Below are positions 8,626-16,880 of a DNA stretch of 64,000 nucleotides, piece by piece. Every line of letters begins with the position of its first letter. The stretch's first letter is position 1. A model generated the notes under the pieces. It ran no database searches. It was given only the letters and a program-made list of their open reading frames with translations, and was not told the DNA's origin. The position numbers were made by a program, and so were the translations under genes. The DNA comes from Bacillota bacterium (lineage in GTDB: Bacteria; Bacillota; UBA4882; UBA10575): assembly GCA_012838955.1 (NCBI GenBank), contig DUOH01000026.1, forward strand, positions 1 through 64,000, given 5' to 3'.

Positions 8626-9939
8626 TCAGATAATATACCCGTAGATCAAAGGAGGCGCCGGTTGATGAATGGCGGAGACGATTACCAGGTTATACAAGCT
8701 CTCTGCTGCGGCTTGCGCTTCCTGCATCGTCCTGGCGTGGACCTCGGCCAGGACCTCGCCTTCCTTGACCGGATCACCAAGTTTCTTCCGGATAATCAGT
8801 CCGACCCGGTGGTCAATGCAATCATCTTTACTGGCCCGGCCAGCCCCCAAACGCCCGGCAAGCATCCCCAGGCCTTCCGTGTCAAGATACGCGACATAAC
8901 CGGCATTTCTACTCACTACAGGTAACTGAATGGGAGCGGTCGGCAAAAGGGCTTCATCTCTGATCGCGCTTACTTCACCGCCTTGCGCGCTTACCCATTT
9001 TTCAAAAGTCCGCCACGCGGCGCCGTCAGCAATCATCTGCTCCAACCTGTTTCTGGCTGCCGCCTCTTCCTCTTCAATTCCAGCCAGGATCAACATTTGC
9101 GCGCCAAGAGTCAAAGAGACTTCCATCAAATCCCCAGGCCCCTGGCCCTTTAGAGCGGCAATGGCTTCTTGGACCTCCAGAGCATTGCCGATGGCATGGC
9201 CCAGAGGTTGATCCATTCCGGTTAAAACCGCCATACATTTCTTCCCTGCTCCTTTTCCAATAGAGACCATCAGCTCCGCCAGGGACTTGGCTTCCTCCAG
9301 ATCCTTCATGAACGCGCCGTTTCCTACCTTGACATCAAGAACATAACCATCGGCGCCGCCAGCCAGTTTCTTACTCATAATACTGGCGGCGATCAGAGGA
9401 ATACTCTCTACCGTACAGGTGACATCCCTTAACGCATACAAGTATTTATCGGCAGGAACCAAATTCCCGGTCTGTCCCACCAAACCGATTCCTACCTCTT
9501 TGACTTGCCGAAACAAATCTTCCTTGGGGATCTCGGTTTTAAATCCAGGGATTGATTCCAGTTTATCAATGGTTCCGCCGGTGTGTCCCAATCCCCGTCC
9601 AGACATCTTGCAAACCGGCGCTCCGGCGGCGGCCACCAACGGGGCCAGCACCAAAGATACCTTGTCCCCCACGCCGCCGGTGGAGTGTTTATCAATCTTC
9701 ACCCCTGGGATAGCTGATAAATCCACTGTCTCTCCGGAAACGGACATCTCAATAGCCAGATTTCGCGCTTCCCGGGGAGACATTCCTTGGAAGTAAACTG
9801 CCATGCACCAAGCGGCTAATTGATAATCGGGGATGCTTTTTTCCGCGATCCCATTGACTATAAACCTGATCTCTTCCGGAGAGTGTTCTGCTCCGTTACG
9901 CTTCTTGTAGATTAAATCAATCATCCGCATTACTGACAC
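8626..9939 (-). CDS. pdp: Pyrimidine-nucleoside (thymidine) phosphorylase
   Basis: The enzyme splits thymidine, deoxyuridine or uridine with phosphate to the base and (deoxy)ribose-1-phosphate. The family signature SGRGLGHTGGTIDKLES, the phosphate-site KIDKHSTGGVGDK and the C-terminal hammerhead domain are all visible. Length 437 aa. The start is a GTG at 9939 behind AGAGGAGG at good spacing; the ATG nine bases further in is less well placed. It sits directly downstream of deoB, so sugar phosphate made here can be converted by phosphopentomutase. Whether it prefers thymidine only (DeoA) or both uridine and thymidine (Pdp) is not settled by motif; Pdp is usual in Firmicutes. Confidence 0.93.
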   Translation of the reverse strand: MSVMRMIDLIYKKRNGAEHSPEEIRFIVNGIAEKSIPDYQLAAWCMAVYFQGMSPREARNLAIEMSVSGETVDLSAIPGVKIDKHSTGGVGDKVSLVLAPLVAAAGAPVCKMSGRGLGHTGGTIDKLESIPGFKTEIPKEDLFRQVKEVGIGLVGQTGNLVPADKYLYALRDVTCTVESIPLIAASIMSKKLAGGADGYVLDVKVGNGAFMKDLEEAKSLAELMVSIGKGAGKKCMAVLTGMDQPLGHAIGNALEVQEAIAALKGQGPGDLMEVSLTLGAQMLILAGIEEEEAAARNRLEQMIADGAAWRTFEKWVSAQGGEVSAIRDEALLPTAPIQLPVVSRNAGYVAYLDTEGLGMLAGRLGAGRASKDDCIDHRVGLIIRKKLGDPVKEGEVLAEVHARTMQEAQAAAESLYNLVIVSAIHQPAPPLIYGYII

Positions 9940-9978
9940 CTCTTTTCCTCCTCTCTGCTTACAATCATACCCCTAATA

Positions 9979-11151
9979 TTAGAGTATTTCTTTATAAAAA
10001 CTGCTACCCCTTGTCCATCCCGTAATTCCAAAAATTTCAGCCACCGTAGCGCTGACGTCGGCAAAGGTCTTTCTGATCCCCAGATTTACTTCCTGGCGTA
10101 CCTGCGCCCCGGCCACCAGCAACGGAACATACTCTCTGGAATGGTCGGTACTAGGTGTGGTTGGGTCGCAGCCATGGTCCCCGGTGACAATGACCACATC
10201 TTCCGCGCTGAGCGAGGAAAGTAGCTGCCCCAAGAAAGCATCAGCCTCCTCCAAAGCCCGCGCGTATCCGGCCACATCATTACGGTGACCGTAAACCATA
10301 TCAAAATCAATACAGTTTATAAAAGCGAAAACCTCTGTCTGAGCGGGTTCTTTTGCCAATTCAAGGGTTTTTCCCATAGTCTCCTGGTTATTGACCGTAT
10401 GATAACTCTCGGCCAGTCCACGGTGGCTGAAGATATCATCGATCTTACCGACCCCGATGGTTCGTACCCTTTTTTGGGCCAAACGATCAAGAATGGTCTC
10501 TTCCGGTGGGGCTAAGGAAAAATCCTTCCGGCGGCTGGTTCTCGCAAATGAGCCGGGGACGCCCAGGAAGGGGCGGGCTATTACCCGGGCGACATTATGC
10601 TCACCTTGGAGTAGTTCCCGGGCAATCCGGCAATACCTATAGAGCTCCTCCGGAAGGATTACTTCTTCATGCGCAGCGATCTGAAATACACTGTCGGCGG
10701 AGGTATACACAATGGGGTACCCGGTGCGCATATGCTCGGCGCCAAGTTTTTTGATGATTTCCGTGCCGGAGGCGGCTATATTACCCAGTACACGGCAGCC
10801 GATTCTCTGCTCAAAGTCTGCCAGCACCTCCCTGGGAAAACCCTGGGGATATACTGGAAAAGGCCGGTCTAAAATAATCCCACTCATCTCCCAGTGGCCG
10901 GTGATTGTGTCTTTACCGGGTGAGGCTTCGGCCATCTTGCCGTAAGCCCCTGTGGCCTGTTTGACCGGTTCCACCCCGGGAATCGTTATGATCTTACCCA
11001 GGCCAAGACTCTCCATGACCGGTAAGGCCAACCCGTTTACGGCTTTTGCCGTATTGACCAGAGAGTTGCTACCTTCATCCCCATAAGCGGCGGCATCTGG
11101 TAATTCTCCGATTCCTACTCCGTCAAGTACAATTAAGAAGACTCTCTTCAT
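9979..11151 (-). CDS. deoB: Phosphopentomutase
   Basis: DeoB interconverts (deoxy)ribose-1-phosphate and -5-phosphate in the cytoplasm. It belongs to the alkaline-phosphatase superfamily: FLIVLDGVGIGELPDA at the N-terminus gives the first metal Asp, and DTITGHWEMSG carries the phosphorylated Thr. The segments FINCIDFDMVYGHRND and VTGDHGCDPTTPSTDHSRE supply the remaining metal ligands. Length 390 aa is standard. Forty bp separate it from pdp, so the two form a nucleoside salvage operon. Confidence 0.96.
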   Translation of the reverse strand: MKRVFLIVLDGVGIGELPDAAAYGDEGSNSLVNTAKAVNGLALPVMESLGLGKIITIPGVEPVKQATGAYGKMAEASPGKDTITGHWEMSGIILDRPFPVYPQGFPREVLADFEQRIGCRVLGNIAASGTEIIKKLGAEHMRTGYPIVYTSADSVFQIAAHEEVILPEELYRYCRIARELLQGEHNVARVIARPFLGVPGSFARTSRRKDFSLAPPEETILDRLAQKRVRTIGVGKIDDIFSHRGLAESYHTVNNQETMGKTLELAKEPAQTEVFAFINCIDFDMVYGHRNDVAGYARALEEADAFLGQLLSSLSAEDVVIVTGDHGCDPTTPSTDHSREYVPLLVAGAQVRQEVNLGIRKTFADVSATVAEIFGITGWTRGSSFYKEIL

Positions 11152-11479
11152 TTGTCACCACACCTCTCGTTGGGCTTTTCTATGCGTTCGTCTCTAAACC
11201 GCGCTAAGGTGAGGCCCACGTCGTTCGTACGGGTGTGCCGTCTTCACTCTCCAGCCGGTCACTAGGTGTATACTTTAAGCGCTGAGTAAAAAGGATAGCC
11301 GTTTATAAGTATTTATATAAAACCTCCTATATTCCTTCGCCCTGAGACAAAAAAACCACCATTCGGTGGTTTTATCTAACTAACGCGTCAAGGAAAGGGG
11401 GTATCTTGGATGATCAATAGGCATCCAGTGCTATACAAAATTACCGACAGATCTTAAATTTCATAGAGATGAATAGTTG
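11152..11479. other. Intergenic region between lepB and deoB
   Basis: No gene is seen in these 328 bp. They hold the bidirectional hairpin at 11350-11373 and, next to it, an AT-rich imperfect inverted repeat (about 11295-11335). The latter could be part of the deoB leader on the minus strand. I looked for a purine riboswitch in front of deoB and did not find its conserved core. Confidence 0.5.
11350..11373 (-). terminator. Bidirectional intrinsic terminator after lepB
   Basis: Arms AAACCACC and GGTGGTTT with a 4-base loop are flanked by an A-run on the left and T-run on the right, so a U-tract follows the hairpin in both directions. On the minus strand it ends the lepB transcript before deoB. 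Confidence 0.8.
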
Positions 11480-12073
11480 CTAATACTCGTCAACTGACAC
11501 GCTATACTTACCATATCCCTCAAACTCATATACCTTATTGTAATCGGGTTTTCTCAACACCTTGATGGCTTTGGGCGGCCAGTAAACAACAAACGCTTTC
11601 CCGACGATATTTTCCATGGGTATACATCCGACATTCCTGGTGTCCCGACTATCCATACTGTGGTTTCTATTGTCTCCCAGGACAAAGAGGGTATCATCCG
11701 GGACTCTGGTCCATTCAATCCCATCCTCCGTGGGTTCGTTGATGTATGGTTCATCCAACGTGATCCCATTTACCTGAACCTTGCTGTCGTTAATGTAGAC
11801 ATAATCTCCTTCAGTGGCAATGACCCGTTTAATAAATTTTTTCCTTGGATCACGCGGATATTTAAAGACAACGATCTCACCGGCCTGGGGGGGCCGGACT
11901 CGATAAGTGATCTTGTCCACTAAGAGTCTTTGCCCTTCATAGAAAGTGGGCTCCATGGAACTCCCTTTCACCATAAAAGATTGGCCCAGAAAGACCATGA
12001 TAAAAAGGATGATAATCACTGAACCCGCTATTGATTCTATTAAATCCTGCAACTCTGACTTCTTAAATTCCAC
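11480..12073 (-). CDS. lepB: Type I signal peptidase
   Basis: This membrane serine protease removes signal peptides from exported proteins. A single N-terminal TM anchor (SVIIILFIMVFLG) precedes the catalytic Ser39 in GSSMEPT and the general-base Lys82 in KKFIKRVIA. The box GDNRNHSMDSR is the conserved C-terminal motif. At 197 aa it is the short Gram-positive SipS/P type. The start is GTG at 12073 behind a GGGGGAGAG. It lies at the end of the ribosomal rpsP-trmD-rplS cluster but is separated by a strong terminator, so it probably has its own promoter. Confidence 0.95.
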   Translation of the reverse strand: MEFKKSELQDLIESIAGSVIIILFIMVFLGQSFMVKGSSMEPTFYEGQRLLVDKITYRVRPPQAGEIVVFKYPRDPRKKFIKRVIATEGDYVYINDSKVQVNGITLDEPYINEPTEDGIEWTRVPDDTLFVLGDNRNHSMDSRDTRNVGCIPMENIVGKAFVVYWPPKAIKVLRKPDYNKVYEFEGYGKYSVSVDEY

Positions 12074-12095
12074 AAACTCTCCCCCTACCTTTCAA

Positions 12096-12151
12096 AATGA
12101 GATGTGAGAAAAACAAAGGCTACGTACTGCTCTTCCTTCTCACACCTCATT
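12096..12151 (-). terminator. Intrinsic terminator after rplS
   Basis: A 15-bp stem with one G-U pair (arms 12096-12110 and 12137-12151) closes a loop of 26 nt. On the minus strand it is followed by TTTTG. It separates the rplS operon from lepB. Confidence 0.7.
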
Positions 12152-12273
12152 ATGAACCACCTCGTCCCAGCCCAAACTAGAGAACCAGATCGCTTTTCTT
12201 CTAAGATAAGTGAGGAACAAGCAAAATCTGATGTCTGGATCCAGGACCAACCTTAAAACGATTTATCAAAAAA

Positions 12274-12612
12274 CTACCTTTCGGCAATACGCGCAGCTTT
12301 ACCGGAACGTTTCCGGAGATAGAAGAGTTTCGCCCGCCGCACGCGTCCCCTACGCACCACCTCGATCTTGGCGATCATCGGCGAGTGTAAGGGAAAGATC
12401 CTTTCCACCCCAATTCCACCGGAGACCTTACGCACAGTAAAGGTTTCCTTTAGCCCGCCGTTGGCCCGGGCAATCACTACTCCTTCAAATACCTGGATCC
12501 GCTCTCTTTCACCCTCAACTACCTTCAAATGCACACGTACGGTATCACCTGGGCCGAAGCGAGGCAAATCTTTTTTTATTTGTTCTTGCTCAATCAGGTC
12601 AATCAAGTTCAT
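12274..12612 (-). CDS. rplS: 50S ribosomal protein L19
   Basis: L19 sits at the 30S-50S interface. The core [26 protein letters not shown] is a near-perfect family match (segments [10 protein letters not shown] and RIQVFEG), and the C-terminal [15 protein letters not shown] is typical. I use the ATG at 12612 behind GGAAGGAGG, giving 112 aa, the normal length; the longer upstream reading has no family similarity. It follows trmD by about 130 bp in the conserved rpsP-rimM-trmD-rplS order. Confidence 0.96.
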   Translation of the reverse strand: MNLIDLIEQEQIKKDLPRFGPGDTVRVHLKVVEGERERIQVFEGVVIARANGGLKETFTVRKVSGGIGVERIFPLHSPMIAKIEVVRRGRVRRAKLFYLRKRSGKAARIAER

Positions 12613-12741
12613 TATTGTTCCCTCCTTCCAAATGAGATCAGTGACTCCTGAAATTAAAATCCCTAAAAAGCGGTTGCTTGTTCTCTGCGGAAACAAGCTA
12701 TCAGCAGAGGCGAACCGAGCTTACTTCGGAAAAACGGTGTA

Positions 12742-13515
12742 TTATTTAATTTTCTCGTCCATTTCAGGGCAATGGAATCCATTCTTACGTAGAAACTCCA
12801 GATCTTCAGGGGATAATTCCGCCTTACGCAGCAGATCCGGGCGTCTCTGCGCTGTGCGCAATAATGATTGTTCCCGGCGCCAAGCCCTGATCCGGGCATG
12901 GTGACCGGAGAGTAATACTTCAGGAACAGCCATTCCCCGGTAGACAGATGGTTTTGTATACTGCGGGTAATCAAGCAAACCATGGGCAAAAGAATCATTA
13001 TCAGCGGCTTCCGCAGCGCCCAATACCCCGGGGAGGAGACGGACGATGGCATCGACCATGACCATGGCAGGTAATTCTCCTCCGGTCAGGACAAAATCTC
13101 CGATAGAGTATTCTTTATGAGCTAAGGCGCGAATCCTTTCATCAAAGCCTTCGTAATGCCCGCAGATGAATACCAACTGTTTTTTCCGGCTTAATTCCAC
13201 TGCTGTCTCCTGACGAAAGCTCTCCCCCTGAGGAGTAGTGAGGATAATACATGTTTCCTCCGCCTCTTGGTCATTGGAGTCTCTCCGCTGCTCAACCAGA
13301 TCCTCAACGGCCAGATAGAGAGGTTCCGGTTTGAGCACCATCCCCGGCCCGCCGCCGTAGGGCGTGTCATCTACTGTCCGATGACGATCATAGGCATAAT
13401 CCCTGAAATTAATAACCTCAATCCGGACCAATCCTTTTTCTACTGCACGCTTAATTATGCTGCTGGAAAATGGAGCGAACATCTCCGGGAATAGGGTCAG
13501 AATCTGAATCAGCAA
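12742..13515 (-). CDS. trmD: tRNA (guanine37-N1)-methyltransferase TrmD
   Basis: TrmD methylates G37 next to the anticodon with SAM and prevents +1 frameshifting. It is a SPOUT methyltransferase with the trefoil-knot signatures DDTPYGGGPGMVLKPEP, FICGHYEGFDERI and SIGDFVLTGGELPAMV. The C-terminal domain includes YTKPSVYRGM. Length 257 aa is normal. The start is a TTG at 13515 that follows the rimM stop by one base, with AAGGAG about 9 bp upstream, so it is coupled to rimM. Confidence 0.96.
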   Translation of the reverse strand: MLIQILTLFPEMFAPFSSSIIKRAVEKGLVRIEVINFRDYAYDRHRTVDDTPYGGGPGMVLKPEPLYLAVEDLVEQRRDSNDQEAEETCIILTTPQGESFRQETAVELSRKKQLVFICGHYEGFDERIRALAHKEYSIGDFVLTGGELPAMVMVDAIVRLLPGVLGAAEAADNDSFAHGLLDYPQYTKPSVYRGMAVPEVLLSGHHARIRAWRREQSLLRTAQRRPDLLRKAELSPEDLEFLRKNGFHCPEMDEKIK

Positions 13516-13516
13516 C

Positions 13517-14062
13517 CTATTCCACTCCTTCCACCAATCCGGCGGGTAATTTTACTACCATTCTGCCAGTAGCAAGATCTACCGATAGAACCACGGATTT
13601 GAGGGCTGGAAGCAGGATCTCGCCATAAGGACCGCCGCGCAACACATAGACATCATTTGCTCCTGTGGGGATGACTTCGGTCACCGTGCCAAGGTATTCT
13701 TGGGATTCCCCGTAAACCCGTATACCCTCAAGTTCATCAAGGTAGTAACTACCCTCGGGTAAGGGCGGCCTCTCCTCTTTGGGAATCCACAAAAATAACC
13801 CTTTTAACTGCTCTGCCTCTTCTACCGTCCGGATTTCGCAGAACTTGATGAGGACAAATTGCCGAAAAAACCGGGCGTTCTCAATGGTGAGTTCGATTTG
13901 CTCCCGTTCCGAACAGGCAAGAACTCTTTTCAGTTCATGCCAGCGTCCATCATAGGCGGTCAAGGGTGCCACCTTGACCTCCCCCTTAACTCCTCGAGTG
14001 GTTAACACTTCACCTACGGCGATCAGCCCAGCCGGTGGGTTTTGCCAAGGAGTGGGAATCAC
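13517..14062 (-). CDS. rimM: 16S rRNA processing protein RimM
   Basis: RimM helps mature the 30S head by binding S19. The N-terminal domain (GLIAVGEVLTTRGVKGEVKV) and the PRC-barrel (YYLDELEGIRVYG, ending with MVVKLPAGLVE) are both present. Length 181 aa. The GTG start overlaps the khpA stop (GTGA) and the trmD start follows its stop by one base. The gene is in its canonical cluster. Confidence 0.94.
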   Translation of the reverse strand: MIPTPWQNPPAGLIAVGEVLTTRGVKGEVKVAPLTAYDGRWHELKRVLACSEREQIELTIENARFFRQFVLIKFCEIRTVEEAEQLKGLFLWIPKEERPPLPEGSYYLDELEGIRVYGESQEYLGTVTEVIPTGANDVYVLRGGPYGEILLPALKSVVLSVDLATGRMVVKLPAGLVEGVE

Positions 14063-14289
14063 TCTTCAGCCAACTCCACGGCGACCTTTTTATCAGGGGG
14101 CGCGCAGGAGCGAACTAAGGTTCTAATGGCTTTGATGATCCTACCTTGCCTGCCGATGATCTTGCCGATTTCATCCGGGGCTACGGTAATCTCAAGTAAA
14201 ATGGAGTTAGCAGTCTCGGTTTTATCCACACGCACTGCTTCGGTCTGATCAACCAGGGACTTGGCGAGTAACTCCACTAATTCCTGCAC
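14059..14289 (-). CDS. khpA: KH-domain RNA-binding protein KhpA
   Basis: KhpA is a small KH protein that, with KhpB/Jag, binds RNA and affects cell elongation in Firmicutes. The 76-aa sequence contains a single KH motif with the GxxG loop in IGKIIGRQGRIIKAIRTLVR. The GTG start at 14289 has AAAGGAG at good spacing. It sits between rpsP and rimM, as in most Firmicutes (ylqC position). Confidence 0.94.
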   Translation of the reverse strand: MQELVELLAKSLVDQTEAVRVDKTETANSILLEITVAPDEIGKIIGRQGRIIKAIRTLVRSCAPPDKKVAVELAEE

Positions 14290-14304
14290 GGTGGATCACT
14301 CCTT

Positions 14305-14571
14305 TCATTCCCCGGCCGCTTTTTCTCCAGGAAGAACACCGGCCTTTTTGAATAACCTCTTTACCGGCTCGGAAGGTTGAGCGCCCTTTGCTAACCAGTC
14401 TAAGGCCTTTTCTTTATCAACCTTAAGTTCAACAGGATTGGCAACCGGGTTATAATGACCAAGAATTTCGATGAACCTTCCATCTCTGGGAGCTTTGGAG
14501 TCCGCCACGACAAAACGGTAAAACGGACGTTTTTTAGCACCCATTCTGGTTAATCTGATACGAACTGCCAT
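14305..14571 (-). CDS. rpsP: 30S ribosomal protein S16
   Basis: S16 is a small primary-binding 30S protein. The start [19 protein letters not shown] and the following [15 protein letters not shown] are diagnostic. Length 88 aa is normal. It leads the rpsP-khpA-rimM-trmD-rplS run. The 190 bp up to ffh have GC-rich inverted repeats but no clear U-tract, so it may be partly co-transcribed with ylxM-ffh. Confidence 0.97.
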   Translation of the reverse strand: MAVRIRLTRMGAKKRPFYRFVVADSKAPRDGRFIEILGHYNPVANPVELKVDKEKALDWLAKGAQPSEPVKRLFKKAGVLPGEKAAGE

Positions 14572-14762
14572 CCTTATTCTTCACCTCCTTATGCGATGTG
14601 TCCATTGTAAGGCACTAATTAATGGTAGCCGCCGCTTAATTCTGCCAGATTATGCGCTTAGCTTGACAGAATTAACCGTTGACCCCAAAGAGTAAACACT
14701 TTTGCCAAGGAACAACCCCTCCGTTAGGGGCGGAGCTCTATAATGATCAGGGCGGGAAAGCC

Positions 14763-16088
14763 TTAGAAAGGAAACCGCGGTTTTAGGCCACCCTTTCCCA
14801 GATTAGCAAGTTGCTTCATCATCTTTTTACTCTGTTCAAACTGATTAAGGAGGCGATTTACCTCCTGAACACTAACGCCTGAGCCCCGGGCGATCCGTCG
14901 ACGCCGACTGGCGTTGATGATCTGCGGTTCCCTGCGTTCTTGCGGTGTCATCGATTGAATAATCGCCTCAATGTGTTTCATCTCTTTTTCATCGATTTGT
15001 ACTCCTTTAAGTTGTTGAGGCTTAATCCCAGGCAGCATCGACAATAGCTGGTCAAGAGGACCCAGTTTCTTCATTTGTCGCAGCTGACCCAGGAAATCTT
15101 CCAAGGTAAACTGGTCTTTTTGAATCCTCTTCATCATCTCCAAGGCCTGATCCTCTTTGATTGAAGACTCTACCTTCTCAATGAAGGAGAGGATATCCCC
15201 CATCCCCAGGATCCTGGAGGCCAAACGTTCAGGATGAAAAACCTCGATATTCTCCATTTTTTCGCCAACGCCAACGAATTTAATAGGCTGACCAGTGGCT
15301 TCTCTAATGGAAAGAGCGGCGCCGCCCCGTGTATCGCTGTCCAGTTTGGTCAGGATTAAACCGGTCAAGGCCAATTGCTCATGAAAACTCTGCGCCACAT
15401 TGACCGCGTCCTGCCCGGTCATGGCGTCCACTACCAATAAGATTTCGTCGGGGTTCACTGCCTGCCGGATCTCTTCCAACTCTCCCATGAGCTCTTCATT
15501 GATGTGCAGACGCCCGGCTGTATCAATCAACACATAATCCCGGTTGGTCTCTCTCGCCCTTGCTACTGCCCCAACGGCGATCTCCACCGGATTCTTTCCC
15601 TCCGCGCTATAAACCGGAAGGCCTGCCTTTTCTCCCAAGATCTGCAATTGACGGATCGCGGCTGGACGATAAATATCCGCCGCCACCAACAAGGGTCGAC
15701 GGCCTTCTTTTTTCAGCAAGCCGCCTAATTTCCCAACCGTACTGGTCTTTCCGGCGCCTTGCAAGCCTACAATTAAAACCACGGTGGGAGGTTGAGCGGA
15801 AACAGCCAGCTTTTCTGCTTTTTCCCCCATCAACCTGGTGAGTTCTTCATGCACAATCTTTACTACCATTTGTCCGGGGGTCAGACTCCTAACCACATCT
15901 TGCCCGACTGCCCGTTCCTTCACCCGGTTGATGAAGATGCGGACCACCTTAAAATTGACATCCGCTTCTAGCAAGGCCAGTTTTACCTCGCGCAAAGCTT
16001 CATCCACGTCTTTTTCTGTTAGTCTTCCCTTCCCGCGCAACCGGCGCAGAGTATCCTGTAACCTCTCGGACAGGTTGGAAAAGAGCAT
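14763..16088 (-). CDS. ffh: Signal recognition particle GTPase Ffh (SRP54)
   Basis: Ffh binds SRP RNA and the signal sequences of nascent membrane proteins and docks with FtsY. The N domain (LSERLQDTLRRLRGKGRLTE) leads into the G domain with G1 GLQGAGKTSTVGKL, DTAGRLHIN and TKLDSDTRGG. The methionine-rich M domain follows (MKKLGPLDQLLSMLPG, SRRRRIARGSG). I use the ATG at 16088 behind GGAGG, giving 441 aa; upstream in-frame codons are not family-like. ylxM lies directly upstream, as usual. Confidence 0.96.
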   Translation of the reverse strand: MLFSNLSERLQDTLRRLRGKGRLTEKDVDEALREVKLALLEADVNFKVVRIFINRVKERAVGQDVVRSLTPGQMVVKIVHEELTRLMGEKAEKLAVSAQPPTVVLIVGLQGAGKTSTVGKLGGLLKKEGRRPLLVAADIYRPAAIRQLQILGEKAGLPVYSAEGKNPVEIAVGAVARARETNRDYVLIDTAGRLHINEELMGELEEIRQAVNPDEILLVVDAMTGQDAVNVAQSFHEQLALTGLILTKLDSDTRGGAALSIREATGQPIKFVGVGEKMENIEVFHPERLASRILGMGDILSFIEKVESSIKEDQALEMMKRIQKDQFTLEDFLGQLRQMKKLGPLDQLLSMLPGIKPQQLKGVQIDEKEMKHIEAIIQSMTPQERREPQIINASRRRRIARGSGVSVQEVNRLLNQFEQSKKMMKQLANLGKGGLKPRFPF

Positions 16089-16201
16089 CAAACAAACCTC
16101 CAGTAGACTTTGATCAACACCTGCTGGAACGCCTAAACAAACCAGGCTTACCTGCAGAAAAAGCACAGACCCTTTACTGTTCCGGCCAGACAATATCTTT
16201 C

Positions 16202-16567
16202 TTAAATACTCAAGAACGTCTCCAACTCTTTTAGATTCTCAGTAAACTCCCTATATTGCTTGGTAGCGCGCTGCTGCTCGGGAATGGCCTCCGCCAATTT
16301 AGCGAAGGAGTTCAGCACGGCTTGCAACAAATTTTGCCCTTGTAAGAAGCGGTTCAACAATAACAATTTCTCCTCCCAGTTCTCCAAGAGCTTCTCCGTG
16401 CGTTGCAGCAGATCATGCACTGCCTGTCTGGTCGTGCCTTCCTCCTCCGCGATCTCCGCCAGAGATAAATTATGCATATAATACAGACTGAAGACCCTTT
16501 TCTGTTTGGAGGTGAGCAGTTCTCCATAAAAGTCAAATAATAGGCCCATCCGGACTAAATGTTCCAT
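16202..16567 (-). CDS. ylxM: YlxM/UPF0122 helix-turn-helix protein
   Basis: YlxM is a small sigma-region-4-like protein co-encoded with ffh and thought to modulate SRP. The sequence has the typical LTSKQKRVFSLYYMHNLSLAEIAEE block, where a helix-turn-helix (SLAEIAEEEGTTRQAVHDLL) is followed by a charged coiled-coil segment. I use the ATG at 16567 with GGGAGG 8 bp upstream, giving 121 aa. It is the first gene of ylxM-ffh. Confidence 0.9.
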   Translation of the reverse strand: MEHLVRMGLLFDFYGELLTSKQKRVFSLYYMHNLSLAEIAEEEGTTRQAVHDLLQRTEKLLENWEEKLLLLNRFLQGQNLLQAVLNSFAKLAEAIPEQQRATKQYREFTENLKELETFLSI

Positions 16568-16880
16568 ACGGCAGGCCTCCCTTACTGACAAGGAAAAATA
16601 CTTTACAGCACGCACATTTCAGTATAATCAGATCGCAATAAAAAGTCAAGTTTTTTTTGAATACCCTACGCCGGACTGAGAAAAGGCCAGCCCCTCTCAT
16701 GAGCAAGTATTTTCCTCCTCCGGTGCCAGGGGGGAGGGTAGCCGGTCCCGGAGATCCCTCCTCCCCCATTTGAGTAAGGACCAAACCGGTGTAGAAAAAC
16801 GCGCACCTGTACAGAGCCGGTGCGCGAGACGAAGTCCAAGAACCCGCCAACGCCATTAAAAACTCCCTGGCAACCGGCGG
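16568..16880. other. Intergenic region between valS and ylxM
   Basis: About 310 bp without a gene. It contains the valS terminator (16795-16826) and a second GC-rich hairpin (about 16728-16768, GGGGGGAGGG against CCCTCCTCCCCC). The ylxM promoter presumably lies in the AT-rich stretch near 16620-16660. Confidence 0.5.
16795..16826 (-). terminator. Intrinsic terminator of valS
   Basis: On the minus strand CGCGCACC pairs with GGTGCGCG (8 bp, 11-base loop) and is followed by five T residues. It begins about 55 bp after the valS stop. Confidence 0.85.

Noticed and set aside
11152-11479. Purine or other riboswitch upstream of deoB
   Set aside because: Conserved purine-aptamer core segments are not present; only hairpins are seen.
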